From assembly GCA_029204225.1 (NCBI GenBank), contig CM055108.1, positions 334,217 to 398,216 on the forward strand: 64,000 nucleotides of DNA. Direction: 5' to 3'. This stretch comes from Diphasiastrum complanatum (Eukaryota; Streptophyta; Lycopodiopsida; Lycopodiales; Lycopodiaceae). The notes beneath the pieces were generated by a model. The model worked only from the letters and a program-made list of their open reading frames with translations, ran no database searches and was not told where the DNA came from. Shown piece by piece: positions 20,646-31,818 of this stretch (the first letter of the stretch is position 1; every line of letters starts with the position of its first letter). Made by a program: the position numbers and the translations under genes.

Positions 20646-21242
20646 ATGAGGATGAGTGTGATGGTGTTGAGAGTGAATTCATTAATGATGTCTACTTTTT
20701 CATCTTTTCCTTTTAAGAATGAAGAAGTTTGGTGGATAGATAGTGGAGCTAGTTCCCATATGTCTAGTTCTAGAAACTCTTTCACTAGTCTCATGCCATA
20801 TCTAGGTGCAAAAAGATCAATCTATACTGCTAATGATGTAGAGTGTAAGATTGAAGGAATAGGTAGAATTCCATTGCATGCATCATCATCAAAATCTTTT
20901 TGCTTACATGATGTACTTTATGTACCTAGATTGACCAAGAATCTCATTAGTGTAGGACAATTGTTTGATAGTGGATTGGATGTCAAGTTTCAAGTTGAAA
21001 AGTGTATAATCTCAAGAGAAAATGAAGTTATTGCTAGAGGATCTAGAATTGGTAAGTTGTATAAACTAGATTCTAGGGAGATGCTAACATTTCGAATATT
21101 GGTTACGAAACCAAGGTTCTACAGGAGGATCTGTGGCATAAGAGATTGGGACATCCAATTTCAAAGCCATGCAATCTATGGTCAAGGAAGGAAAAGTTGT
21201 TGGACTACCAAAGACACTGTCAAAGGAGCTTCTACCTTGTGA
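20646..21242 (+). CDS. Element E protease and pre-integrase
   Basis: 198-aa ORF with the active-site motif WWIDSGASSHMS near residue 30, then YTANDVECKIEGIGRIP and LYVPRLTKNLISVGQLF. The GAG-pre-integrase motif is damaged: after residue 150 the expected WHKRLGHPN reading is out of frame. It is separated from gag by a short interval with a stop. Confidence 0.87.
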   Translation: MRMSVMVLRVNSLMMSTFSSFPFKNEEVWWIDSGASSHMSSSRNSFTSLMPYLGAKRSIYTANDVECKIEGIGRIPLHASSSKSFCLHDVLYVPRLTKNLISVGQLFDSGLDVKFQVEKCIISRENEVIARGSRIGKLYKLDSREMLTFRILVTKPRFYRRICGIRDWDIQFQSHAIYGQGRKSCWTTKDTVKGASTL

Positions 21243-21245
21243 AGC

Positions 21246-22082
21246 ATGTGTGCTGGCAAAATCACACAGAAGGCCTTTCCTAGATCAAGCATCAAAACAA
21301 GGCAACCATTTGAACTAGTGCACTCTGATGTTCATTTCTCATCAACTAAGAGCAAAGGAGGAGAAAATTGCTTTGTTTCCTTTGTGGATGATTATACAAG
21401 ATATTCTTGGATCTATATGTTGTCTTCTAAAGCCATGGTCTATGATGTTTTTTTTACTTTCAAAGCTTATGTAGAAAAGCAGTTTTCTTTCAAGTTGAAA
21501 GCTTTGAGAAGTGATAGTGGAGGAGAATACACCTCCAATAAGTTTAAAGACTTTTGTGAGAGAGAGGGCATTCAAAGAGAGTTTTCTTGTTCATATACTC
21601 CTCAGCAAAATGGAGTTGTTGAGAGAAAAAATAGAACTTTGTGTGAATGTGCAAAAGCCATTAAGCTAGAAGCTTCTCTGCCTAAAGAGTTTTGGGGAGA
21701 GGCAGTTGCATGTGCAAAATATCTTTGTAATAGGCTTCCCAAGCTCGCAATAGAAGAAAAAACACCATTTGAGATGTTGTATAAGAAAAAGCCTAAGGTA
21801 GATTATCTTAGGATTTTTGGCTATGTATGCTTTGTGCATGTGCCTCTAGAAACTAGGGAAAAGGAAGATCCTAGTGCTGTTAAAGGAATTTTTGTAAGAT
21901 ATGCATCCACTAAAAAAACATACAAAGTATATCTTCCCTCTACTGACAAGAATGTTGTTAGTAGAGATGTGATCTTCTATGAAGATCAGAAATTTAACTT
22001 GGATGATGCACAGGTCAAGGAGTCTCATGCAAGATCAATCATCAATCTTGATGTTGTTCAAGAAGTGGTGAGGCTGAGGTGA
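21246..22082 (+). CDS. Element E integrase
   Basis: 278-aa ORF covering the integrase core. The catalytic acids are visible as HSDVHFS (near 27), RSDSGGEYTS (near 90) and PQQNGVVERKNR, i.e. D, D, E with the usual spacing. It ends in the C-terminal region (IFGYVCFVHVPLE, DRDVIFYED-like). Breaks on both sides are frameshifts or stops; the core itself has none. Confidence 0.9.
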   Translation: MCAGKITQKAFPRSSIKTRQPFELVHSDVHFSSTKSKGGENCFVSFVDDYTRYSWIYMLSSKAMVYDVFFTFKAYVEKQFSFKLKALRSDSGGEYTSNKFKDFCEREGIQREFSCSYTPQQNGVVERKNRTLCECAKAIKLEASLPKEFWGEAVACAKYLCNRLPKLAIEEKTPFEMLYKKKPKVDYLRIFGYVCFVHVPLETREKEDPSAVKGIFVRYASTKKTYKVYLPSTDKNVVSRDVIFYEDQKFNLDDAQVKESHARSIINLDVVQEVVRLR

Positions 22083-23198
22083 GGAGGAGCAAATTCAAGC
22101 TACCACACCAAGAAGATCTACACGAGAAAGATCTGAGCCAAGCAAGCTCACATATGATGCTGAAGGAAGGCAAGTGGAAGGTGAAACTTCCTATCATGCA
22201 CTTTTCATATCAGATGAAGAGCCTAAGGATGTCCAAGAAGCACTTGAATCCGAGAAGTGGGTTGAAGCAATGACCCAAGAGTTTGAAGCCTTGATGTCAA
22301 ATAACACATGGGAGCTTGTGGAGCCACCAAACAACATGCACGTGATTGGATGTAAGTGGGTATTCAGAATCAAGTGTAATCATGATGGATTTATCAATAA
22401 GTGTGAACCAAGACTTTGTGCCAAAGGCTACTCACAAATCAAAGGTCTTGATTGTGAAGACACCTTTGCACCAGTTGCAAAGATGGTAACAATTCAAATA
22501 CTCATATCTCTTGTATATTTTCACAATTGGAGTATGTTCCAGCTTGATGTTTCTAATGCATTTCTCAATGGTTACCTTGAGGAGGAGATTTACATGGAGC
22601 AGCCTCCAGGTTTTGTGAAGGAAGGTGATGAATCAAAAGTTTGTCTTTTGTTCAAAAGTTTGTATGGACTGAAACAGGCACCAAGGTCTTGGTATTCAAG
22701 GCTCAACTCCTATCTCATATCACTCAAATTTTTTCTAAGTGAATATGACTCTTCTCTATATTATACGTTTGTAGATAACTTTGTAATTATACTTCTCATC
22801 TATGTACATGATATAATTCTTTGTGGAAATAATGAGAAGCTAGTTGAAGAAATAAGCATGCACTTGGTAGTGAGTTTAAGATGCAAGACTTAGGAGTTCT
22901 TCACTATATTCTAGGCCTTGAAATATATTTTTCAAAAGGTCATGCATTTATAAGCCAAAGTAGATATGCACTTTTCATGCTCAAGAAATTCCAAATGGAA
23001 AACTGTAATGGCATAGATACACCTATGGAGCACATTGTAAAAGTTCCTATGAAAGATGGTGAAAAATCCTTCGTGGACATCACTCTTTATAGGAGTCTTA
23101 TTGGCTTACTTATATGGTTAACAGTGACTAGGCCTGATCTAAGCTTTTGTGTTCATAAGCTAAGTCAACACATGCGAGATCCAAAGTTTTATCATTGA
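22083..23198 (+). CDS. Element E reverse transcriptase
   Basis: Two ORFs (22174-22893 and 22881-23198) overlap where the frame shifts near 22885. The first has SNNTWELVEPPNNM, AFLNGYLEEEIYMEQPPG and LYGLKQAPRSWYS. The catalytic YVDD is mutated: it reads LLIYVHDIIL, the first Asp being His (GAT to CAT). The second continues LGVLHYILGLEIYFSKGH and WLTVTRPDLSFCV. The mutated active site means this copy's RT would not work even with the frame intact. Confidence 0.9.
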
Positions 23199-23760
23199 AA
23201 GTTGGCTAAAAGAGTCTTGAGGTCTATATCTTCTACCTTGAATTATGGATTATTCTACAAAGGAGAAGATTTGACTTTGATTGCTTTTTCATATTCAGAT
23301 TTTGCAGGAGACATGTTGGATAGAAAATCCACAATTGCTTACACTATTTTTCTTGGAGGGAACTTGGTTTCTTGGCTATCAAAGAAGCAAGCAACTATTT
23401 ATATATCATCCTGTGAAGCTGAATACAAATCTCTTACAACCACAACAAAGGAGGTTTTATGGATCAAAAGACTACTTTTGGAGCTAAAGTGTTATGCAAA
23501 TGAAGATCTTCCAATTATCAAGAATGATAACATTTCTGCTCAGGCTCTATAATCCAGTTTTCCATGCAAGGAGCAAACATATCGAATTAGCTCATCATTT
23601 TGTAAGAGAAAAAGTCATTGGGAGAGAGATATCGCTAGAGCATGTCGAGTCTTCAAATTGTGTTGCAGATCTTCTCACCAAGCCTCTACTCAAGAATGTC
23701 TTTATCAAGATGAGGTCTAATCTTGGCCTAATTTTGAAGTCTATGTTGGTAGGAACATAA
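23199..23760 (+). CDS. Element E RNase H and pol C-terminus
   Basis: A stop near 23198 precedes a 116-aa ORF (23202-23552) with SDFAGDMLDRKST and LSKKQATIYISSCEAEY, then a frame change to 23494-23760 with NPVFHARSKHIELAHHFV and CVADLLTKPLLKN. The C-terminal ending matches other copia elements here. It stops 14 bp before the LTR. Confidence 0.88.
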
Positions 23761-23774
23761 TTTTTAAGGAGGAG

Positions 23775-24505
23775 TGTGAAGATTATTAAAATATTATCTT
23801 CCTATCTCGAGTTTGGGGCCATGTCCATGGTTATTTCCAGTGTATTTCATGTTGTACATAAAAGGAATGTGAATTGAGCACATAACCTTCTAGTATAGGT
23901 CAGATTTGAAGTTAGATAGATTCAATTTTGATGACATGCAGAAGTTTAGATAGCATGCAATGTCATACTGTATGCATGCAAGCCTCATGCAATCAGTGCA
24001 TGCAACATGCAAAGTGGTTTCTGTGATCTACACATGTCTAGGCAGTTTTATGAGATGACATGCAGTACATGCAATATCCGTGCATGCAGTTACACATGTG
24101 GATCTCTGGTAGGTGAATTAGTTCAGTTAAGTGGACTTTCCATGCAAATCCACTGTAGGAATTCGAGTCTCTCTCATGTAGGGGAATATTGGCATGTTTT
24201 GCCATATTGTGAATAATGAGATTTTGGTGTTTTGGACTCATTCTCTCTCTACCCGAGTTTTCTATCATTGATTTTCTCTCTCTACCTGAGAGCAGCCTTT
24301 TTTTCCCATACTGAGCACTTAGAATTATTTTTGACATTCATTCCTCATAGTGAGAAGTTAGATTTTTTCATCAGATGTATGCCATTGTGCTCTTGCCATA
24401 GATTTTTTAAGTATACTATTCTTTGATCAATCTTGTGCAATCACAACACCTCAGTAAGATCCTGTAGGGTGTGTGGTGAAGCTCACATGTGGTAAAAGCT
24501 TCACA
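23775..24505 (+). repeat. 3' LTR of element E
   Basis: 731 bp, TGTGAAGATTATT to AAGCTTCACA, with matching inverted ends, preceded by the polypurine tract AAGGAGGAG (23766-23774). It contains many TGCATGCA-type motifs at 23935-24090. Its last 260 bp match the truncated 5' LTR at 13718-13980. Confidence 0.92.
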
Positions 24506-25079
24506 AATTTCAGAAGACAAAAACAACAAGAAGCTGTCAGCACTCAAAGAAAGCCTTGACAAGATCCAAGAGGAACTTCTCCTGTCAAAGCGACAAATGG
24601 ACCTCATATGGGATACATCCTGTAGACTCGATGCAGGCATATCAGTGCAGAAAAAAGATGACCAACGATGATGTTGGAATCCTCTCCAAAAGGAAAGAGC
24701 GACATCTTCACTGGATCAAAATTGAGGGTTCAACACCAAGAATTTCTTATACAAAGAGTATTGTCTTCTCTCTTCCCTCACATTTAGATATGGCACTGAA
24801 GTTGAGGGTTGGTCATCAGTGACCGATGGTGGTGGTGAGGGAGTCACTTCCTTCCTCTTATGTGCTCGTGTAACAGCTAACACAGGAGCAGGGAATTGTC
24901 GACCTGCTGATGGCATCCCTGCTGGAACTGCTGGTTGCTGTATGGCAACGAGGTTAAGAGGTGCACTGGTTCCAGGTTTAAATGGACAATTCTTGTAACA
25001 GTGTCCATAACCGCATTCTCAGCAGAAGGTTGTATATTGTCCCTTGTAGAAACATTCTTCTATTCTGTGTCCTTCATCG
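24506..25079 (-). pseudogene. Unassigned gag-like remnant
   Basis: Minus-strand readings near 25095-24950 contain GHRIEECFYKGQYTTFC and, past a stop, ECGYGHCYKNCP, two nucleocapsid-like Cys/His motifs, followed by a Pro-rich stretch. On the + strand 24489-24671 reads as a charged coiled-coil. I take it as a gag fragment of an unidentified element. Family and strand of the left part are uncertain. Confidence 0.4.
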
Positions 25080-25310
25080 CTCTGTTGGTCTTCATATGTG
25101 AGTCCTTGTGGACTTGTTGCGGTCGACTTTGTAAGTAACCGTAGAGAAGACTTTGTGGTGCCGGTTGCGGTTATGTCTATTTGGACGTCACGTGTATTTC
25201 TGCAGACTATCAAAAAGATAGTGTATTTCTACATAATGCTTGAGAGAGTGATTTACTTAAGAGATAAAGGGGTTGTAAAGGATGAGTAGGAGTAAGATCA
25301 AACTCCAACA
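25080..25310 (-). repeat. Truncated 3' LTR of copia element D2
   Basis: Matches the last 230 bp of the D-family LTR at 29260-29484, ending AACTCCAACA. The polypurine tract (minus-strand TTAAGGGGGAG) follows at 25311-25321. The left part of the LTR is missing. Confidence 0.85.
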
Positions 25311-28300
25311 CTCCCCCTTAACAATGGCAACCTCGTAGATGGGGGTGATTTTGCAGCTACATGTCAAAACATCCATTGGTACCAGCTAGGAACTAACAAT
25401 TAGGGTATGGCAGCTGAGTGCGTCAAGGATGATGGAAGCTTGGGATCCACACCTTGTACGTGGAGAGAAGGGTGGCAAACTACGGAGGTAATCTAGCATG
25501 GAACGACTATAGAAGACGACGATCTCTCTTGGAAGGCCATGTTGGCATTAGTCCGCGCAAAGTGTTGATGGCATAGTTAGAAAATCAGATGATTCAGAAA
25601 TCACATTGAGACTTAGCAATTCTACCATAGTAGAATGCTTTTCTCTTAAGAATGGTTTTGTCAAACTATCAGCCAGCATAATGTCTGTATGACAGTAGTT
25701 TAGTACAACGTCTTTGTTCTGAACCTTCTCTCTAAGAAAATGAAATTGAACCTCTATGTGTTTGGTTCTAGCATGAGTTCGTGGGTTCAGAGATAGAGCT
25801 ATATAGCTCTGATTGTCGCACTAAAGTATAGAAGGGCTGATTTGCAAAAATTACATATTCTAAAGCAATCTTCTAAGCCATATGATCTCCTTTACTGCTG
25901 ATGTAACTGCAACATATTCAGACTCCGTAGAGGACAACGAAATGCATTTCTACTTTTTGATGATCCATGAAATGGGTCCTCTTGTAAGGAAACAAATGTA
26001 CCCGGATGTGGATTTTATGGTATCAACGTCTCCTACCCAATCAAAATCTGTATAGATAACAAGTGTAAGTGCAGCATCTATATTTCTGTTATAGCGCAAG
26101 ACATAGTGCCTCGTCGCTTGAATGTATCTCATTAATCGTTGCAGAGCCTTCCGATGTTGTAGGCCTGGATTGGACATGTATTGCGACACTGTGCTTACTG
26201 TATAAGCTAGATCATGATGTGTGTAGATCATAGAATACATTATTGATCCAATGATGGATTGATAAGGATATTTGCTCATCTCCCTATGTTTGCATTAGTT
26301 TTAGGGCACATGTCTTTGGATAGCTTGGATCTTGGATCCATTGGTGTGTCCTTACAGTCCTCCATGCCATATCTGCAAAGTACATTGTTCAGATATGCTT
26401 CCTGGCTTATAGTAATGCCTCTGCTTGTGCGATCTCTAGTGATCTCCATACCAAGTAGGTAATGAACTGGCCCTAAATTAGTCATTTCAAATTCTTGTGA
26501 CAATAGAGACTTTGTCTCGTGCAATAACTAAGTTGAGTTGTTGATGATTAAAGAATCATCAACATATAAATCTATTATCACATAGCTTGAGCCTTTGTTC
26601 TTGAGGTACACATTTGAGTCTGTAGAGCATGAAATAAAATCGTGCTACAACAAGAAGTGATTAATTCGATCATACCAGGCCCTAGGAGCTTGCTTGAGGC
26701 CATAAAGTGCCTTCTACAATTTGCACGTGAAATGTTCTTGGCCTTGAAGGACGTAACCTTCTGGTTGATAAATGTAAATATCTTCTTGTATGAATCCGTG
26801 AAGGAATGTCGTCTGGATGTCCATCTGATGAATGTCCATATCCTCTACAGCAGCTATGGAAAGCAAGGTGCGAATAGATTGATGTTTTACCACTGGACTG
26901 AAAGTGTCAGTGTAATCTATTCCATAAGCTTGTTCATAACCTTTAACCACTAAATGAGCTTTCCATTTGGATATTGATCCATCTAGTTTAAGCTTTAGTT
27001 TGAAGATCCACTTAGTGTCAATAGATTTTATACTTGTAAGAGGATTAACAAGATTCCAAGTCTTGTTCTTCATTAATGAATGGTAGTCAGCATCCGTAGC
27101 AGCTTTCCATTTGTCTGCATCTACCAATGACAGAGCTTCTACAACAGAGGCATGTTTGTTGCGACTTGTAAATGTCCGAGGGATGAAATGATCAGGTTCA
27201 TGTCGTTGTCATGCAGAACTTTGACCTATAGGTTCTTGAGTAGACGTCTCTCTTGGATGAATGATTGAGATTTATTCATTTTGTGGTTTGTAGGTCTAGG
27301 CCTATCAATGGTAAATGAAGTTGTTAGGACAAACTCCTGCATTTCTACTTTCTACTTGAAATCATAAAATTTGTCTTCAAGACAACATCTCAGTTGATTT
27401 GACCTGTGTCATCATCATAAATGCGATATGCTTTATTTGATGTTGAGTAGCCAATGAAAATGTACTTACAGCTTATAGGGTCAAGCTTTTTCTTCAGATC
27501 AGATGATATTTGTGCATAGCAGAGACAACCGAAAATAGCATATTATGGATATTGCTTCAGCCCAAAATTTCTCATTTAATTGAGCATTGGACATCATGGA
27601 TTGTGATGCTTCCAACAATGTTCGATTCTTTCTTTCAGATACGCCATTTTGTTGTGGAGTATAGCTGGCTGTGAACTGATGGTGCCCACCGCATGATGTT
27701 AGATAGTCCGCCATTTCATCAAACATGTTTTGAGTCTCAACAAACTGTTTGTATTCCTTAAAATGGTTAAAGGCCTCAGACTTGGCAAATTAGGAGTAGT
27801 CATCAATAAATTTGTTGAAATATAGAGCTTGACCCAAAGAGGGCATGCTCATAGGACCACATAAATCGCTATGAATTAATTCAAAAATGGACTTCGTCCT
27901 TTTGGCTTGTCCTTTTAGAAATCTTGTTCTAGGTTGTTTTTTTAGTAAACAATTTTCACAGACAGTCTCTAACCATGTCCTTGACCATGCTATTATGATG
28001 CACATACAAGATCGATCTCATGTTTAAATGACCTAGTCTTTGATGCCATATAAGTGCATCTGAATTACTCACAGAGGTAGTAAGTGCATATTCCTTCTCT
28101 GTGTGCATAGAGGACTTCTTTATAGTTCTTATCCAAAATGATATATTGTTTTGAATTGAACAAGGCTCTATAGCCCTGATCAATAAGCTTGCTGACTGAC
28201 AATAAATTCTTTGTCAGTTTGGATACATACAGTACATCCTTAAGCAAGAGTATTGTTCTTTTGCCTCCAATCTGCAGTGCACTTGAGTCACCAAAGTAAA

Positions 28301-28429
28301 CATACTTTGAATGTGCAGGTGTGAGATCTTCGAATAGGAATTTGCATGGTGTCATGTGCTGAGAATACCAATCCATGGCATCTCTAATGGGTTTGTCTTG
28401 TACCATCAGCGCCTTAATCTCAAAGAAGT
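25311..28429 (-). pseudogene. Copia element D2 pol
   Basis: Read right to left: a protease-to-integrase start (28429-28065) with LKDVLYVSKLTKNLLSVSKL, a pre-integrase with LIWHQRLGHLNMRSI (28100-28050), integrase pieces (LIHSDLCGPM near 27870; YTPQQNGVSERKNRTL near 27660), then RT (NKTWNLVNPL, TTFLHGFIQEDIYIYQPEG, 27127-26714; LGPVHYLLGMEITR, 26524-26276) and RNase H (26279-25311, YTDFDWVGDVDTIKSTSGY). Stops and shifts occur throughout. Gag is deleted, and the protease DSGA motif is not found: the region reads DAMDWYSQHMT, joined directly to LTR sequence. Confidence 0.88.
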
Positions 28430-29484
28430 TTTGATTTGATCTAGATGTCAAAGCAGGTGTCAAAGACAACCATAGAGAATGTGAAAATAATAGGCATCTC
28501 AAACATTCGTGCTATTCTCTATTTCTGACAGAATGAAATGTAAATCGTTTAGGCGTCTATGACAACCATACAATTCTTCATTAATAGCTTCTGATGATAG
28601 AGAGAGAAAGAGTGAAAGGTAACATAGAATATGAATACAACTGATATGAAGTATAAAAGGGTGTTGTAGTAACAATGATATCATATCACAAAACAATTGT
28701 GCGATGTGCGTGATCCTACTTATAGAGGCTAATGAATGCTATCTTTTTTAATACTCTTTACTCTCTCTAAACTGATCACTAACTTCGAGGAGTAAGCTAC
28801 TAGAAGACCACTTTTGGTCGTTTGATATCTGTAAATACATTGATCGATCATCTATCATCTCTCTTCTTCAAAATGTTTAGATGTTTATATAGCTGTTAGA
28901 AGATCTTTTAGTAGTTCTAATTACAGTTTAAAAGATCGTTCACAGCCATAGTACTTGATCTGTAGATCAGTTATTGGTGCATCATGAAGATGTGAAGAGG
29001 TACAACAAGAGGATCTCCTTCGTACACGTCAAGAGCGTGAAAGTATGGCATCGTTGATTGCAGGAGCGTGAAGATGAAACCGCATGACAACCGTAGTCGT
29101 TGAACTTGTGGTTCCCTTCGGTCAGCTATCGTTTGTTCACTTCTTAGGTGACTGTAAGTGATAACTTACGGTGTTTGGTAGTGCCTTCGTTTTCTTTTGG
29201 TTTGCTATCGCAATGGACTGTAGACAGGAATGTTGCCGTTCATTGCATTGACTCATTCCGTTGGTCTTCATATGTGAGTCCTTGTGGACTTGTTGCGGTC
29301 AACTTTGTAAGTAACCATAGAGAAGACGTTGCGGTGCGGTTGCAGTTCTACCTGTTTGGACTTCACGTGTATTTCTGCAGACTGTCAAAAAGATGGTGTA
29401 TTTCTACAGAATGTTGAGAGAGTGATTTACTCAAGAGATAAAGGGGACGTAAATGATGAGTAGGAGTAAGATTAAACTCCAACA
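28430..29484 (-). repeat. LTR shared by copia elements D2 and D3
   Basis: Left end joins D2's protease without leader or gag. The right end ACTCCAACA (29484) is followed by a polypurine tract and the end of another pol. One LTR thus serves as the 5' LTR of D2 and the 3' LTR of D3. A TATA-like TTATATAG is near 28885. 28609-29484 is duplicated almost exactly at 33170-34045. Confidence 0.85.
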
Positions 29485-29619
29485 CAACCCCTTAAGCTTA
29501 CTGCTACGAATCTGAAATCACATTGAGACTTAACAATTCTACCATAGTAGAATGCTTTTCTCTTGACAATGGTTTAGTCAAAATATCAGCCAACATATTG
29601 TCTATATGACAGTAGTTTA
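29485..29619 (-). pseudogene. Copia D3, end of RNase H/pol (distal part)
   Basis: The minus strand reads CHIDNMLADILTKPLSREKH and on to SLNVISDS before the LTR. It is interrupted at 29620 by an H-type LTR. The other half resumes at 35071, with the 5-bp duplication GTTTA at 29615-29619 and 35071-35075. Confidence 0.88.
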
Positions 29620-29872
29620 TGATCATAATTCGAATCACTTGGTTTTGTGTTGATTCTCCTAGAACTCGGATAGAATTTGGTTTAGATTGATGGCTACTGC
29701 CTTCTAGTTCAAACCTAAAATCTTCCAGAGTGTAGACAGATGTTGTTGGCCTACATTTAATTTCTTTAAGCATTCCACAAAAACACACCAGTGTGCGGAA
29801 TGAAGAATAAATAGCTTATTACGAACAGATAACGATTAGACATCAAAGCATTTGAGATCATTCAACACGTGC
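29620..29872 (-). repeat. 3' part of H-family LTR
   Basis: Matches 34181-34433 (same orientation) and, inverted, about 39700-39952. Its outer end TGATCATAATTCG abuts the target site. The inner part is cut at CAACACGTGC, where it joins RT coding sequence, so RNase H and the 5' LTR part are deleted. Confidence 0.85.
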
Positions 29873-30500
29873 ATCAGACTGCCGATCAAGTTTTGGTATG
29901 GTATACCTTCCATTTTTTGTTTCTCCTCATCAGTGTTTGGGCAGTCTTGTTTCGTCAATCTGGCTCCAACTGCCATTGGTGTGGCTTTTTCTTTGCAGTC
30001 CAACATTCGATACTGCTTCAACACCTTTTCGGCGTATTCTAATTGACTCAGATGCATTATTCTTCTTATTTGATCTCTTTTAACCTGCAGCCCAAGGCAT
30101 TTTGTTGCTTCTCCCAAATCTGTGATTTTGTAACTTGTAGAAATCTGACTCTTGGTATCCTTGATTAACATCAAAGAATTTTCTATGATCAGAGAGTCAT
30201 CTACGAAAATTGCTTCCTACTCTTTTTATATAGACATTACAATCTGGTTGAGTAGGAACAAAGTCCAGAGACTTCAGAAGGTTATTGAGCTTCTTGTACC
30301 AGGCTCGTGATGCCTACTTCAGACCATAAATGCATCAATGCAACCGACATACATACTGTCGATTGTTAGGGTTTTCAAATCCTTCAGGCTACTTCATGAA
30401 GATTTCTTCTTTTAGATCTCCATGGAGAAAGGTTGTTTTGATATCGATCTGGTATATTTCCAAATTGTGTTGTGTTGTGTACGCAAGAAGCAGTCTTTAT
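29873..30500 (-). pseudogene. Copia RT fragment, H type
   Basis: The minus strand reads IDIKTTFLHGDLKEEIFM near 30440, RAWYKKLNNLLKSLDFV near 30290, then, in a 112-aa ORF (30174-29836), TDLGEATKCLGLQVKRDQ and YQNLIGSLMHV. The YVDD box region is damaged. It joins G near 30500 in the integrase-RT linker, so one RT replaced the other or recombination occurred there. Confidence 0.82.
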
Positions 30501-30509
30501 AGAAAGTGG

Positions 30510-31040
30510 GTTCATCAAGCATTGAAGTAAGGAAAGTGTATGAAGTAAAAGATGAAATGCCTTCTCTTTGATCACCTTTGCCATCATAAGTGAGCCTCAA
30601 TGGCTCGGCCCTTGCTCTCATGGAACTTCTTGGAGTCCTTGGATCTTGAGGTGGATCCTCAAGCTCTTGGTCACTTGAAGCTCCTCCTCCATCCTAGCAT
30701 GGTCTTTGACATCAAGATGATTAGTAGCATTATCATCCTCTTTACAAGCATGCCCTTCATAAAAAATAACATCCCTACTCACTATAACATTTTTAGTGAT
30801 GGGATTGAAGACTCTATAACCTTTTCTATTCTCACCATATCCCACAAATATGCCTTTGATGGAAGTTTCATCATCCTTCTTCCTTGTATCCAAGGACTGG
30901 TGTACATAGCAAGTGGATCCAAATATCTTTGGATCTTTGAGATTTGGCTTTTCTCCAAATAGAGCTTCATATGGTGTGATTCCTCCAATGGCTTGGTTGG
31001 AAAATCTATTGCATAAAAAGTTAGCACATGTGATTGCCTC
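30510..31040 (-). pseudogene. Element G integrase C-terminus and linker
   Basis: After a stop following LDASLPKPF the protein continues with PYEALFGEKPNLKDPKIFG, then YGENRKGYRVFNPITKNVIV and SRDVIFYEGHACKED in the 91-aa ORF 30893-30618, and the linker AEPLRLTYDGKGDQREG (30621-30560). This is the region between integrase and RT. It ends at the junction with H-type RT. Confidence 0.85.
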
Positions 31041-31043
31041 CCC

Positions 31044-31796
31044 TCAAAATGGTTTTGGTAAAGAAGCATCTAGCCTTAAGGCTTTAGCACAATCACAAAG
31101 AGATCTACTTTTCCTCTCGGCCACTCCATTTTGTTGAGGGGTATAAGGACATGATAGCTCCCTCTTAATGCCATTGGAACTACAAAACTCTATCAACTTA
31201 TTGGAGATATATTCTCCTCCATTATCACTTCTTAATACCTTGATCTTGGTACTAAATTGATTTTCAACTAGAGTTTTGAACTTTACAAATGAATCAAACT
31301 CCAAAGATTTACAAGATAAGAGGTAAATCCAACCATATCTAGAATGATCATCAATTAAGGTTACATAGTACTTAGCACCACCATTAGATGCTTGAGAGAA
31401 ACTATGTACATCCGAATGTACGATTTCAAGAGGAGTGTTAGATCTTGAAGTAGATCTTGAGTATGGTAGCTTATGAGCCTTTGAGAGGCTGCAAGCCTCA
31501 CAATGCTTTCCACATTTTGCCAATCTCTTGGGGAGGCCGAGTGCAAGCTCCTTTGCACACCTGGATTCCATACCTTTGAAGTTGGGGTGGCCCAACCTTT
31601 TGTGCCATATCTCCACACTTGTGATCTCCACCTTTGCCATGTTCACACTCTCCATTGCAACATTAGAATCTAATTTAAACAATCTACCTTGTTTAAATCC
31701 TTTTGCTATGCATTCATCATTCTTAAGGATGGAACAAACTCCATGTTTAGATTGTACATCTAGGCCATTATCCATTAATTGGCCAACACTTAACAA
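31044..31796 (-). CDS. Element G pre-integrase and integrase core
   Basis: 250-aa ORF. The HHCC domain is seen as EIWHKRLGHPNFKGM and KHCEACSLSKAHKLPYSRS (residues about 62-123). The core has all three catalytic acids: HSDVHSF (near 132), RSDNGGEYIS (near 190) and PQQNGVAERKSR (near 226). It is the best preserved integrase in the window. The N-terminus (SVGQLMDNGLDV) continues from protease in another frame. Confidence 0.92.
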   Translation of the reverse strand: MLSVGQLMDNGLDVQSKHGVCSILKNDECIAKGFKQGRLFKLDSNVAMESVNMAKVEITSVEIWHKRLGHPNFKGMESRCAKELALGLPKRLAKCGKHCEACSLSKAHKLPYSRSTSRSNTPLEIVHSDVHSFSQASNGGAKYYVTLIDDHSRYGWIYLLSCKSLEFDSFVKFKTLVENQFSTKIKVLRSDNGGEYISNKLIEFCSSNGIKRELSCPYTPQQNGVAERKSRSLCDCAKALRLDASLPKPF

Positions 31797-31818
31797 ATTC
31801 TTTCTTAACTTTGTATTA

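Larger units (their letters stand above)
13718..24505 (+). mobile_element. Ty1/copia element E with nested F
   Basis: Plus-strand copia element: truncated 5' LTR (13718-13980), PBS, leader, gag start at 14754, interruption by F (14801-19804), then gag to RNase H (19805-23760), polypurine tract and a full 3' LTR (23775-24505). The two LTRs match over the part that survives. Several frameshifts and stops divide pol into six readings. The outer half of the 5' LTR is deleted, so no target duplication can be tested. Confidence 0.9.

Noticed and set aside
29148-29417. 89-aa + ORF found again at 33709-33978
   Set aside because: Identical only because the 1264-bp repeat is duplicated; it lies in LTR sequence on the antisense strand.
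29504-29788. 94-aa minus ORF present twice, possible conserved gene
   Set aside because: It is a fusion of LTR H sequence and the D pol end, repeated with the duplication.
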